A DNA stretch of 64,000 nucleotides from Bettongia penicillata ogilbyi (lineage: Eukaryota > Chordata > Mammalia > Diprotodontia > Potoroidae). How positions within the stretch are numbered: position 1 is the stretch's first letter; each line of letters starts with the position of its first letter. Below, in pieces: positions 53,830-64,000 of this stretch. A program made the translations under genes and the position numbers. The stretch spans positions 9,084,600 through 9,148,599 of the forward strand of contig JAJHZJ010000399.1 in NCBI GenBank assembly GCA_023548195.1, given 5' to 3'. The notes beneath the pieces were generated by a model. The model was not told the DNA's origin. It saw nothing but the letters and a program-made list of their open reading frames with translations, and ran no database searches.

Positions 53830-54130
53830 AGTAGGTGGTGCAGTGGAGAAAGTGGCCAGCCTGGAGGCATGAAGACCTGAATTCAAATAGGACTCCAAAT
53901 ACTTACTAGTTGTATGACCCTGGGCAAGTCATTTGCTTTGGTTTGTTTGCTTTAGTTTCCCCATTTCTAAAATGGGGATAATAATAGCACCTACTTCTAG
54001 GGTTGTTATGAGAATCAAATGAGTTAATAATTTTAAAGTGCTTAGCACAATGCCTGATAATCAATATTTGTTAATTGCCTACTATGTGCCAGGTATTGTG
54101 CTAAGTGCTTTACAATTATTAATTTCTATA
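53830..54130 (+). mobile_element. CORE-SINE (MIR-tailed type) and L2-like end
   Basis: AGTAGGTGGTGCAGTGGAGA, GTATGACCCTGGGCAAGTCA, GGGGATAATAATAGCACCTA and GTGCTTAGCACAATGCCTGA, followed by TGCCTACTATGTGCCAGGTA. It lies just before the 3' end of the full L1. Confidence 0.82.
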
Positions 54131-54649
54131 TTTATCCATTTTCTATATCTATTATCTAATTTCTATAGAAATATTAGCTGTTATTACTCAAGTGCTTATT
54201 TCTGGTTTGTTTTTTTTTTCAATTTGTTTTCACTGTTCTACAATCACTTCCATATAACTTAGATTTTTTCCCCCTCCTTACCCTCCCCCTCCTCAAGTCG
54301 GCATACAGTTTTGTATAGGTTCTACACATAGATTCCTATTAAACACATTTTCACCTTAGTCATGTTGAATAGAAGAATTAAAATTAATGAGAGAAATCAT
54401 AAAACAAACCAAAATGTAATACAAAAGAAAATGATCTGCTACATTCTGCAATTGAATTCCATAGTTCTTTCTCTGAATGTGGAAGGCATTTTGCCTTAAG
54501 AGACCATTGGGAATTTCTTAAGTCCTTGCATTGCAATGAAGGTCTAAGTCTACCAGAAAAAATCCTCGCACACTGTGGTTGTTGCTGTGTATAAAGTTCT
54601 CCTGGTTCTGCTCCTTTCACTCAGCATCAGTTCATATATAAAGTCTTTC

Positions 54650-56749
54650 CAGGCCTTTCCAGGCCTTCCTGTTTCTTATTTTCTTATGGCACAACAGTAT
54701 TCCATTACATTCATATACGACAATTTATTCAGCCATTCCCCAATTGATGGGCATCCCCTTGATTTCCAGTTTTTGGCTACCACAAAGAGTGCTGCTATAA
54801 ATATTTTTGTACATGTGGGACCCTTTCCCATTTTTATGATCTCTTGAGGATACAGTCCTAGAAGTGGTATTGCTGGGTCAAAGGGTATGCACATTTTTGT
54901 AGTCCTTTGGGCATAGTTCCAAATTTCTCTTCAGAATGGCTGGATCAGCTCACAGCTCCACCAACAATGAAATACTGTTCCAACCCTCCTACATCTTCTC
55001 CAGTATTTTTCATCTTCCTGTTATGTCATGTTAGCCAATCTGATAGACATGATGTGGTATCTCAGAGTTGTTTTGATTTGTGTCTCTCTAATCAATAGTG
55101 ATTTAGAGCATTTTTTTCATATGACTATAGATAGCTTTGATTTCTTCCTCTGAAAACTGCCTGTTCATAATCTTTGACCATTTATCAATTGGGGAAATGG
55201 CTTGTATTCTTGTACATTTGACTCACTTCTCTGTATATTTTAGAAATGAGGCCTTTATCATAGACACTAGTTGCAAAAATTCTTTCCCAGTTTTCTGTTT
55301 CCCTCCTAATCTTGGTTGCATTGGGTTTGACTGTGCAAAAACTTTTCAGTTTAATGTAATAAAAATTATCCATTTTGTATTTCATAATGTTTTCTATCTC
55401 TAGTTTAGTCAAAAATTCTTCCTTTCTCCATAAATTTGATAAATACACTACTTCTTGTTCCACTGATTTGTTTATATTATCAGTCTTTATACCTAGAACA
55501 TGTACCCATTTAGACTTTATTCTGGTGTATGGTGTCAGGCATTGGTCTATACCTAGTTTCTGCCACACTGTTATCTCCAGTTTTCCCAGCAGTTTTGTCC
55601 AAAAGTGAGTTCTTATCCCAGGAGCCTGAGGTCCATGGGTTTATCAGACAGTAGATTGCTATATTGACCACTGTGTCTTGGGTACCTAACATATTCCACT
55701 GTTCTACCCTTCTGTTTCTTAGCCAGTACCAAGTGGTTTTGATAATTGCTGCTTTATAATACAATTTGAGATTTGGTAGAGCTATGCCACCTTCCCTAGC
55801 ATTTCTTTTCATTAGTTCCTTTGATATTCTGGACTTTTGTTCTTCCAAATGAATTTTGATATTATTTTTTCTAGCTCTAGAAAATAATTATCTGACAGTT
55901 TGATTAGCATGGCACTGAATAAGTAAATTAATTTACTTATTGTCATTTTTATTATATTGACTCAGTTCACCCATAAGCAACTGATATTTTTCCACTTACT
56001 TAGATCTGACTTTATTTGTGTGAAAAGTGTTTTGTAATTGGGTTCATATTTGTCAGGTAGACTCCCAAATATTTTATAGTGTCTACCCTAGCTTTAAATG
56101 GGATTTCTCTTTCTATCTTTTGCTGTTGGGCTTGGTTAGTAATATACAGAAATGCAGAAGATTTGTGTGGGTTTATTTTGTAACCTGCAACTTTGCCAGT
56201 TGTTTATTATTTCAAGTAGCTTTTTACTTGAACTCTGGGATTCTCTAAGTATATTATCATATCATCTGCAAAGAGTGATAACTTAGTTTTTTCTTTGCCT
56301 GTTCTGATTCCTTCAATTTCTTCATCTTCTCTCATTGCTACAGCTAATATTTCTAGTATCATATTAAATAATAGTGGCGATAATGGACATCCTTGTTTCA
56401 CCCCTGATCTTATTGGAAATGCATCTAGCTTATCCCCATTGCATATAATGCTTGCTAAAGGTTTTAGGTAAATACTGCTTATTATTTTATGAAACATTCC
56501 ATTTATTCCTATGTTCTCCAGTGGTTTCAATAGGAATGGGTATTGTATTTTGTCAAAAGCTTTTTTTGCATCTGTTGAGATAATCATGTGGTTTCTGTTA
56601 GTTTCATTGTTGATATGATCAATAATGTTAATAGTTTTCCTAATATTGAACTAACCCTGCATTCCTGGTGTAAATCCTACCTGATCATAATGTATTATTC
56701 TCGTGATTAGTTGGTGTATTCTTTGTGCTAAAATCTTATTTCAAATATT
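54650..56749 (-). pseudogene. L1 ORF2p relic, C-terminal part: reverse transcriptase palm, thumb and C-terminal region
   Basis: 56587-56207 encodes [10 protein letters not shown], the RT palm segments [14 protein letters not shown] and [17 protein letters not shown] is the metal-binding RT motif and is retained. 55848-55510 and 55568-55185 encode downstream ORF2p sequence ([42 protein letters not shown]). 54894-54676 encodes the C terminus (CIPFDPAIPLLGLYPQEI). The pieces are in different frames, so the protein cannot be made. The other half of ORF2 is on the far side of the nested element. Confidence 0.88.
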
Positions 56750-56762
56750 TGCATCTATATTC

Positions 56763-59605
56763 TTTTTTGTCTTTTTAATTTATTTAACTTTTAACATTCA
56801 TTTTTGCAAAATATTGGGTTCCAAATTTTCTCCCCATTTCTCCCCTCCCCCACTCCAAAATGCCGAGCATTCTAATTGCCCCTGTCAGCAATCTGCCCTC
56901 TTTTCTAACATCCCTCCTTTCCCTTGTTCCCATCTTCTCTTTTGTCCTGTAGGGCCAGATAACTTTCTATACCCCATTACCTGTGTTTCTTATTTCCTAG
57001 TAGTAAGAACAATACTCAGCAGTTGTTCCTACAACTTTGACTTCCAACTTCTCTTCATCCCTCCCTCCCCACCCATTCCCTGTGGGAAGCAAGCAATTCA
57101 ATATAGGCCATATCTGTGTAGTTTTGCAAATGACTTCCATAGTAGTCATGTTGTGTAAGACTAACTATATTTCCCTCCATCCTATCCTGCCCCCCATTGC
57201 TTCTGTTCTCTCTTTGGATCCTGTCCCTCCCCAAGAGTGTTGACTTCAAATTGCTCCCTCCTCCTACTGCCCTCCCTTCCATCATCCCCCCCACCCTGCT
57301 TATCCCCTTCTCCCCCACTTTCCTATATTGTAAGATAGGTTTTCATACCAAAATGAGTGTGCATTTTATTCCTTCCTTTAGTCAAATGTGATGAGAGTAA
57401 GCTTCATGTTTTTCTCTCATCTCCCCTCTTTTTCTCTCCACTGAAAAGTCTTTTGCTTGCCTCTTTTATGAGAGATAATTTGCCCCATTCCATTTCTCCC
57501 TTTCCCCTCCTAATATATTTCTCACCCCTTAATTTCATTTTTTTAAGATATGATCCCATCCTACTCAATTCATTCTGTGTTCTCTGTCTGTGTGCGTGTA
57601 ATCCCACCAACTACCCAGATATTGAAAAGTTTCAAGAGTTACAAATATTGTCTTTCCATGTAGGAATGTAAACAGTTCAACCTTAGTAAGTCCCTTATGA
57701 CTTCTCATTGCTGTTTTCCTTTTCATGCTTCTCCTGATTCTTGTATTTGAAAGTCAAATTTTCTTTTCAGCTCTGATCTTTTCATCAAGAATGCTTGAAA
57801 ATCCTCTATTTCATTGAGAGACCATATTTTCCCCTGAAGTATTATACTCAGTTTTGCTGGGTAGGTGATTCTTGGTTTTTAGTCCTAGTTCTTTTGACTT
57901 CTGGAATATCATATTCCACATTGATCCCTTAATGTAGAAGCTGCTAGATCTTGTGTTATCCTGATTATATTTCCACAATAGTAGAATTGTTTCATTCTAG
58001 CTGCTTGTAATATTTTCTCCTTGACCAGGGAATTCTGGAATTTGGCCACAATGTTCCTAGGAGTTTCTCTTTTTGGATCTCTTTCAGGTGGTGATCGATG
58101 GATTCCTTCAATACTTATTTGCCCTCTGGTTCTAGGATATCAGGGCAGTTTTCCTTGATAATTTCACGAAAGATGATGTCTAGGCTCTTTTTTTGCTCAT
58201 GGCTTTTTGATCATGGTAGTCCCATAATTTTTAAATTGTCTCTCCTGGATCTATTTTCCAGGTCAGTTGTTTTTCCAATGAGATATTTCACATTCTCTCC
58301 CATTTTTTCATTCTTTTGATTTTGGTTTGTGATTCTTGGTTTCATTAGCCTCCATCTATTCCATTCTAATTTTGAAAGAACTATTTTCTTCAGTGAGTTT
58401 TTGAACCTCTTTTCCCATTTGGCTAATTCTGCTTTTGAAAGCATTCTTCTCCTCATTGGCTTTTTGAACCTCTTTTACCAATTGAGTTAGCCTATTTTTC
58501 AAGGTGTTATTTTCTTCAGCATTTTTTTTGGGTGTTGTTTAGCAAGGTGTTGACCTGCTTTTCATGCTTTTCTTGCATCTCTCTCATTTCTCTTCCCAAT
58601 TTTTCCTCCACCTCTCTCACTGGATTTCCAAAATCCTTTTTGAGCTCTTCCATGGCCTGAGCCTACTGAGTATTTATTTTGGATATTTGGGATACAGAAG
58701 CCTTGACTTCTATGTCTTTCCCTGATGGTAAGCATTGTTCTTCCTCTTCTGAAAGGATGGGAGGAGATATCTGTTCACCAAGAAAGTAACCTTCTATGGT
58801 CTTATTTTTTTTCCTTTTTTTGGGGCATTTTCCCAACCAGTTACTTGACTTTTGGGTCCTTTGTCAAGAGTAGCATATATTCTGGGAATCTGTGAGATCT
58901 CAGTTCTTCCAACGTGGCACAATCAAGCGTGTACTGATCTGGACACAGAGAGGGATTTTTGTGCCCAGAATCTTAGCAGATACCTCTGCGCAGCCACTTG
59001 GCCTCCAGTTCTGCCAAGCCAGCACTGGGGGCTGATTTTCAGATAAGCTGGATGGGCAGGGCCACCATTCAGTTGGAGACAAAAACTAGCTAGTCCAGGG
59101 GCTCCACCCAGGGCTGAGGTACGACTCAGCTCTTCAGTACCCCCAGGGATTTTTACACTCCAACAATGGAGCTTCCCTATGGGCTACTGTGCTGGTTCTG
59201 TGGCCACTGCCTGATGCCGGAGCTATGGGAAGGCCCTTCTCCCTTCCTGGCCAGCTGATAAAACCCTGTCACTGACCTTTGGTGCCTGTGGGCTGAGGGA
59301 TCCAAGGACCCCCTACTGTGACTGGAGATTCCACCCCAGAGGTGTCGTCCTTCCAGAGTCTCCTTGCACCGCGCAGCTCGGCCAAGGCTGGGCTGGGCTC
59401 CGTGCTCAACTCCCGTGTCTGGCGCAGCCAATGTTTCCGTGGGCCTTTCAAGTCACCAAGGGCTGGAAATCTCCTCCACTCTGTTGTTCCCCACTTCTGC
59501 TGCTCCAAAATTTGTTGAGAGTCCCTCTCTACAGGTATTTTATGACCTGTGGGGAGGACCCTGCATAAGTGTGTCTTTCTAGTCTGCCATCTTGGCTCTG
59601 CCCCC
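56763..59605 (-). mobile_element. HAL1-like element nested in the L1 ORF2
   Basis: A perfect 13-bp duplication TGCATCTATATTC flanks it (56750-56762 and 59606-59618). Minus-strand order: GGGGGCAGAGCCAAGATGGC 5' end, about 770-bp 5' region that differs from the sense copy, decayed ORF1 (about 58840-57730), then the shared 3' region to the T-rich end at 56763. ORF1 is in several frames; 58456-58211 reads QNQKNEKMGENVKYLIGKTTDLENRSRRDN. No ORF2 sequence belongs to this element. It lies in the same orientation as its host L1 and must be younger than it. Confidence 0.9.
57730..58840 (-). pseudogene. ORF1 relic of the nested HAL1-like element
   Basis: Fragments match the sense-copy ORF1 in order, from the start region near 58830 (KKNKTIEGYF-like) to the end near 57730 (KRKFDFQIQE-like). 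Coiled-coil and RRM parts (KTTDLENRSRRDNLKIMGLP at 58270-58211) are readable, but stops and frame changes are frequent. It preserves a short coiled-coil segment missing from the sense copy. Confidence 0.75.
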
Positions 59606-59618
59606 TGCATCTATATTC

Positions 59619-61080
59619 ATTAGAGAAATTAGTCTGTAATTTTCTTTCTCTGTTTTGACTCTTCCTGGTTTATGTATCAAAATTGTATTTGAATCATGAA
59701 AAGAATTTGGGAGGACTCCTTCCCCAGTTTTTCCAAAAAGTCTATATAGTATTGGAATTAACTTTCCTTTAAATGTTTGTTAGAATTCACCTGTGAATCC
59801 ATCTGGCCCTGGAGATTTTTTTCCTAGGGAGTTCATTGATGCCTTGTTCAATTTCTTTTTTTCTGTGATGGGATTATTTCCTCTTCTGTTAGTCTGGGCA
59901 ATTTATATCTTTTAAAATAATCATCCATCTCATTTAGATTATTGAATTTATGGGCATACAGTTGGGCAAAGTAATTTCTTATTATTGTTTTAATTTCCTC
60001 CTCTTTGGAGATGAATTCACCCTTTTCATTTTTTGGTATTAGCAATTTGGTTTTCTTCTTTCTTTTTTTAAAATCAGGCTTATCAATTTTATTGGTTTTT
60101 CCATAAAACCAACTCCTAGTTTTATTTATTAGTTCAATAGTTTTCTTAATTTGAATTTTATTAATCTCTTCTTTGGTTTTCAGTATTTCTAATTTGGTAT
60201 TTACTTGGGGATTTTCAATTTGTTGTTTTTTAAGCTTTTTCAGCTGCATGCCCAATTTATTGATCTCCTCTTTCTCTATTTTATTCATGTAGGCACTGAA
60301 AGATAAAAAACTTCTCCTAAGAACTGCTTTTGCAATATCCTATAAAATTTGGTAGGTTGTCTCATTATTGTCATTCCAATTAGTTTTTAGTTTATGTTTC
60401 CATGGCCTTTGATTACATATAAGTTTTATTGCGTTATGATCTGAGAAGAATACATTGACTATCTCTGCCTTTCTGCCCTGGATTGTGAAGTTTTTATGCC
60501 CTAGTACCTGGTCCATTTTTGTCTATGTGCCATATACTACTGAGAAAAAAGTGTATTCCTTTCTATCCCCATTCACTTTTCTCCAGAGATCTATCATATC
60601 TATCTTATCCAGAGTTCTGTTCACTCCTTTAACTTCTTTCTTGTTTATTTTGAGGTTAGATTTATCTAGTTCAGAGAGGGGGAGGTTGAGGCCCCCCACT
60701 AGTATAGTCTTGCTGTCTAGTTCTTCCTGTAACTAACTCCTTTAACTTTTCTTCTAAGAATTTAGATGCTAAGAACTTGGAATATATATGCTTAGTAATG
60801 AAATTGCTTCGTTGTCTATGGTACCTTTTAGCAGGATATAGTTTCCTTCCTTATCTTTTTTAAGTAGATCTATTTCTGTTTTTGCTTTGTCGGAGATTAG
60901 GATTGCTACCCCTGGTTTTCTTACATCAGTTGAAGCACAATTTATTCTGCTCCAACCTTTTACCTTTACCCTATGTGTATCTCCCCTTTTCACATGTGTT
61001 TCTTGTAAACAGCATACTTCTATCCATCTCCATTTTATGGGAGAGTTCATTTCATTCCCCTTCACAGTTATGATTACTAT
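59619..61080 (-). pseudogene. L1 ORF2p relic, N-terminal part: AP-type endonuclease and linker to RT
   Basis: 61065-60769 encodes NSPIKWRWIEVCCLQETH, with the catalytic Glu of the L1 apurinic-type endonuclease, then KGWSRINCAS, GVAILISDKAKTEI and KDKEGNYILLKG. The spacing before VCCLQ is shorter than in human L1, which suggests a small deletion. 60288-59848 encodes the inter-domain segment (INKTRSWFYGKTNKIDKP, LPRLTEEEI). Sequence from 59847 to 59619 leads into the RT and ends at the HAL1-like insertion, in the codons for SLMNIDAK. Confidence 0.85.
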
Positions 61081-61677
61081 TTATATCTTTCCCTCCATCC
61101 CTTTTCCCCTTGTTTATGCTTTTAGTTCTCCCTTCCCAATAGAGTTTTAATTTTTGACCACCACCTCCCTCAGTCTTCCCTCCTTTCTTTCAGCCTCCCT
61201 CCCTTTTAATCCCCTTTTCCCTTGCTACTTCTTCCCTCCCTTTTAGCCTCCTTTTCTTTCCCCCTTCCCCTCCTATTGCCAATACAGCTAGTTGTATTTC
61301 TGTGCTTAACTGAGTTTATTGTCCCCTTCTTGAATTCAATCAGATGAGAGTACTTCTTAAACAATACTCATCTCCTTCCCCTCTTTCCCTCTACTATAAT
61401 ATATTTTTGTGCCTCTTCCTGTGATGGAATTTATTTTTTTTTCTGCCACTTCCATTTCACCTCCCTTTACAGTCCCTTCGCACCCTTAAATCACATTTAT
61501 CATCACATCATTTAATTTATATCCACTTCCTCTATCTATGTATATCCCTGTTACGTTTCATAATAAATATATAATTCTTAAGATTGACAAGTATCATCTT
61601 CCTTTATACAGGTAAACAGTTTGCCCCTATTGTGTTACAAGTTGTTTATTTTTTCCCTGTTTACCTTTTTATGCCTC

Positions 61678-62661
61678 TCATGAGACCTGTGTTTGAAAAT
61701 CAAATTTTCTACTGAGTTCTGGCCTTTTCATCAAGAAGGTCTGGAAACCCCTTATTTCATTGGATGTCCATCTCCTTGCCTGAAATATTATGCTCAACTT
61801 TTCTGGGTAATTAATCCTTGGTTGTAGTCCCAGCTCTTTTGCCTTACAGAATATTGGATCCCAATTCCTTTGATCTTTTAATGTAGAAGCTGCAAGGTCC
61901 TGTGTGATCCTGACTGTAACTCCTAGATATTTGAATGGTTTCTTTCTGGCTGCCTGCAGTATTTTCTCCTTCACTTGATAGTTCTGGAATTTGGCACCAA
62001 TATTCCTTGGTGTTTTTTGTTTTGGATACCTTTCAGGAGGTGAATGGTGGATTCTTTCAACGACTGTTTTGCCCTCTGGATCTAGAACTTCTGGGCAATT
62101 TTTCTTGATGATTTCTTGGATGATAATGTCCAGGCTCTTTTTTTCATCATGGCTTTCTGGTAGACCAGTAATCCTTAGATTTTTCCTCCTGGATCTATTT
62201 TCCAGATCACTTGTTTTTCCAATTAGATAGTCTATATTTTCTTCTATCTTTTCATTCTTTAGATTCTGCTTGACTGATTCTTGATGTCTCATAGCTTCTA
62301 CTTGCCCAATTCTAATTTTCATCAAATTGTTTTCTTCAGTTAACTATTGCATTTCCTTTTCCATCTGTCCAATTGTTCCTTTTTAAGGAGCTGTTCTCAT
62401 CAGAGAATTCTTTTTTCATATTTTTAAAATCATTGGCCAGTTTTTCTTCTAGTTCTCTAATTAGGTTTTTAAATCCTTCCAGAAGGCTTCCAAAATCTCT
62501 TCCAAGAAGGCTCTTTGTACTTCCGACCAGTTCATATTCCCTTCTGAAGTTTCAGTTAGGAGTACAGTCTCAATGATGACCTCTTTGGTATTTGTGTTTT
62601 GGTCCTTGTCCCCATAGAAAGATTCTATGGTCTTTTCTTTTCTACTTTGCTTTTTACTCAT
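61678..62661 (-). pseudogene. L1 ORF1p relic
   Basis: The start is MSKKQSRKEKTIESFYGDK (ATG at 62661). The N-terminal part is open to 62461, then about 135 bp are frame-shifted, and 62325-61678 is open (215 aa). The second part has the ORF1p core: ENRSRRKNLRITGLPES, TPRNIGAKF, VKEKILQAARKK, RITQDLAASTL, RINYPEKLSIIF and RPELSRKFDFQTQ. The order coiled coil, RRM, C-terminal domain is that of L1 ORF1p. Similarity to the HAL1-like ORF1 is obvious but the two are clearly different lineages. Confidence 0.87.
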
Positions 62662-63389
62662 GACAATAACCGTTTTCCTGGCTTTTAAGGTAGGTCTCTG
62701 TGTTTGTGGAATAGGGAGCTCTGTCCCCACAGTTCTTGTGCCTAAAACTTGAGGCTTTGTGTGTTGTAGCCTCTGGTTCTTTCAGCTAGAAATTAAATGC
62801 TGCAGCTTACCTGGTGCTGAGATGTCTGGTGTTTGAAAACAGAGGCTGGTTAGCTCTTTTTGGGTTTCCCTGCAGTTACCCTGGAGGTAGCTTGTTAAGT
62901 GTGGGGGAGGGGTGGTCTGGAAGCCAGAGGCTCCTCTGCTGAACTAGAGCATAGGCACGCTCAGCTTTCTGCACTAGTGTCTTCCAGATTCCACGGGGCT
63001 GCTGAAGCACGCCTGGGGTCCTAGTGTTGGCAGTTGCTGGCTTCATCCCCCTGGGATTCAAGATCTTCTCCTGGTTTGTTGAGGTGGGACTCTCTGGGAC
63101 AGCACTGATCCTGCACTGGTTGCCTTTGGCCACAGTAAGAGAAGCCCTTCTTAACGATCTTTCTAGTCTCCCTTGCTGAGAGTCTGTTTACTTTTTCTGC
63201 TGCTCCCATTGTTCTAGAGTTTTTCCAGGGGAGATAATCTTGGGGCTGGTCAAGGTCAGCAAGGGGAGGGAGAGAGCAGTTACCGATCACTCAGCCATCT
63301 TGGCTCCCGGACTGCTTATTTCTATAGTGTAAGAGCTGGTAGGTTTTCTCTCTCCAGGTCATTACTCTGGTAGAATCCATCTCACAATG

Positions 63390-63560
63390 AACATGTTCAT
63401 AGAATTCCAGAATTTGAGCTAGAAAGGACCTTAAAAATCAACTCATGTGTCTCCCTTACCTAAGAGATGAAGAAACTGAGAACCAGAAGTGACTGACCTA
63501 CAGTCACTTAGGTAGTAAAGGTCAGAATTTTGTCTGGAAAGCATTTCATATTCCATTCTA
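63390..63560 (+). mobile_element. MIR-type SINE
   Basis: ATAGAATTCCAGAATTTGAG, GAGATGAAGAAACTGAGAAC and CACTTAGGTAGTAAAGGTCA. It lies just outside the full L1. 63560-64000 shows nothing I can assign. Confidence 0.65.
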
Positions 63561-64000
63561 CATTAAATCACATGATGTTCTATCTTGAAAATACTCCTCA
63601 GCACTTCCCAGCAGCCCACTTAGCCCCATCTAGAGGTCTCATCCACCCTTTCTTTCCCTATCCTCTCCATGAATCACCACCTCCTCTTCTCCCAGGCTGG
63701 TACCTCAAATACAAAAGTAATTCATTACCATGTTAAAGATGATTGGTGGCCACTCTGTGACCCTAGGAGGGCCTAGCATCGTCTTCCCTTAAGACATTGG
63801 AAATTTATCACAGCAAACTTTGCCCCTTTGGACATAGGCAAGAGAAATTCCCCTACCTTGGCTTGTTCAAAGGTACTTCTGTGGTCTGAAAAGAACAGAA
63901 GCACAAATAATAATGGCTTAGCAATATTCATTCGTTTATGCTTTCCATCTTATGGTGTTGTATATGAAGAGAAACTGGAGTACTAATTATTAGATACTGA

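Larger units (their letters stand above)
54204..63312 (-). mobile_element. Full-length L1 (LINE-1), antisense, broken and carrying a nested HAL1-like insertion
   Basis: The 11-bp duplication TGCTTATTTCT lies at 54193-54203 and 63313-63323. On the minus strand the 5' end is CGGGAGCCAAGATGGC (63310 downward), then about 640 bp of 5' UTR, ORF1 (62661-61678), a C/T-rich inter-ORF region as read on the plus strand (about 61080-61670), ORF2 (about 61080-54650, interrupted) and a short 3' UTR with T-rich end at 54204. Without the 2856 bp of nested element plus its duplicated target the L1 would be about 6.25 kb, normal for the family. Stops and frame changes throughout make it non-autonomous today. 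Confidence 0.9.

Noticed and set aside
51600..54190. A further SH3RF1 exon downstream
   Set aside because: I looked for the next linker and third SH3 domain (ALYxY, W, FPxxYV pattern with splice sites) and found none before the window ends.
59177..59610. 84- and 113-codon minus frames
   Set aside because: They lie in the 5' leader of the nested HAL1-like element; no known domain and not shared with the sense copy.
62876..63290. 85-89 codon minus frames, an ORF0-like candidate
   Set aside because: They are in the L1 5' UTR on the sense strand, whereas primate ORF0 is antisense, and there is no second copy to test conservation.
54204..63312. Endogenous retrovirus
   Set aside because: The RT (FADD motif with L1-type context), AP-type endonuclease and TSD length are those of L1; no LTR, gag or env signal was seen anywhere in the window.

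Overview
This is a vertebrate nuclear genomic window that looks like marsupial DNA. The signs are a very high load of CORE-SINE/MIR-type SINEs, L2- and CR1/L3-clade LINE relics, and several L1-lineage elements of the kind typical of marsupial genomes. The species cannot be fixed from the sequence alone. The only clear host gene is SH3RF1 (POSH, a RING and SH3 E3 ubiquitin ligase and JNK scaffold) on the + strand, represented by three internal coding exons: 26752-27027 (SH3 domain 1 and the first half of SH3 domain 2), 29125-29220 (second half of SH3 domain 2) and 51288-51599 (the linker that follows, with a basic Ser/Thr-rich motif). All three have consensus splice sites and phase-0 boundaries at both ends. 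The RING exon upstream and the third and fourth SH3 exons downstream are outside the window, so everything else here is intron.

Layout. 1-26751 is the upstream intron: L1 3' fragments, L2 relics, many SINEs, a 300-bp CCTT/GGAA microsatellite, and a rearranged antisense L1 at about 7440-10320. 27028-29124 is a short intron with SINE and L2 pieces. 29221-51287 is a 22-kb intron holding an almost complete L1-derived element that has ORF1 but no ORF2 (HAL1-like, 31882-34664, sense), an internally deleted relative (42550-44005, antisense), four hAT-like MITE copies, L2 and CR1/L3 relics, and one repeat-poor block (about 36060-37920). 51600-64000 is the next intron. It is dominated by a full-length but broken antisense L1 (54204-63312) with another HAL1-like element (56763-59605) inserted inside its reverse-transcriptase region.

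The most notable content is the HAL1-like family. The three copies are each bounded by perfect 13-16 bp target-site duplications, start with the same GCCAAGATGGC promoter motif as the full L1 here, and end with a 3' terminus resembling local L1 tails. Together they read as ORF1-only parasites of the L1 machinery, with one L1/HAL1 nesting event and one internal deletion derivative caught in a single gene. No tRNA, rRNA, CRISPR, prokaryotic operon or retroviral LTR was recognised. Coordinates of old repeats are approximate; exon and TSD coordinates were read to the base.
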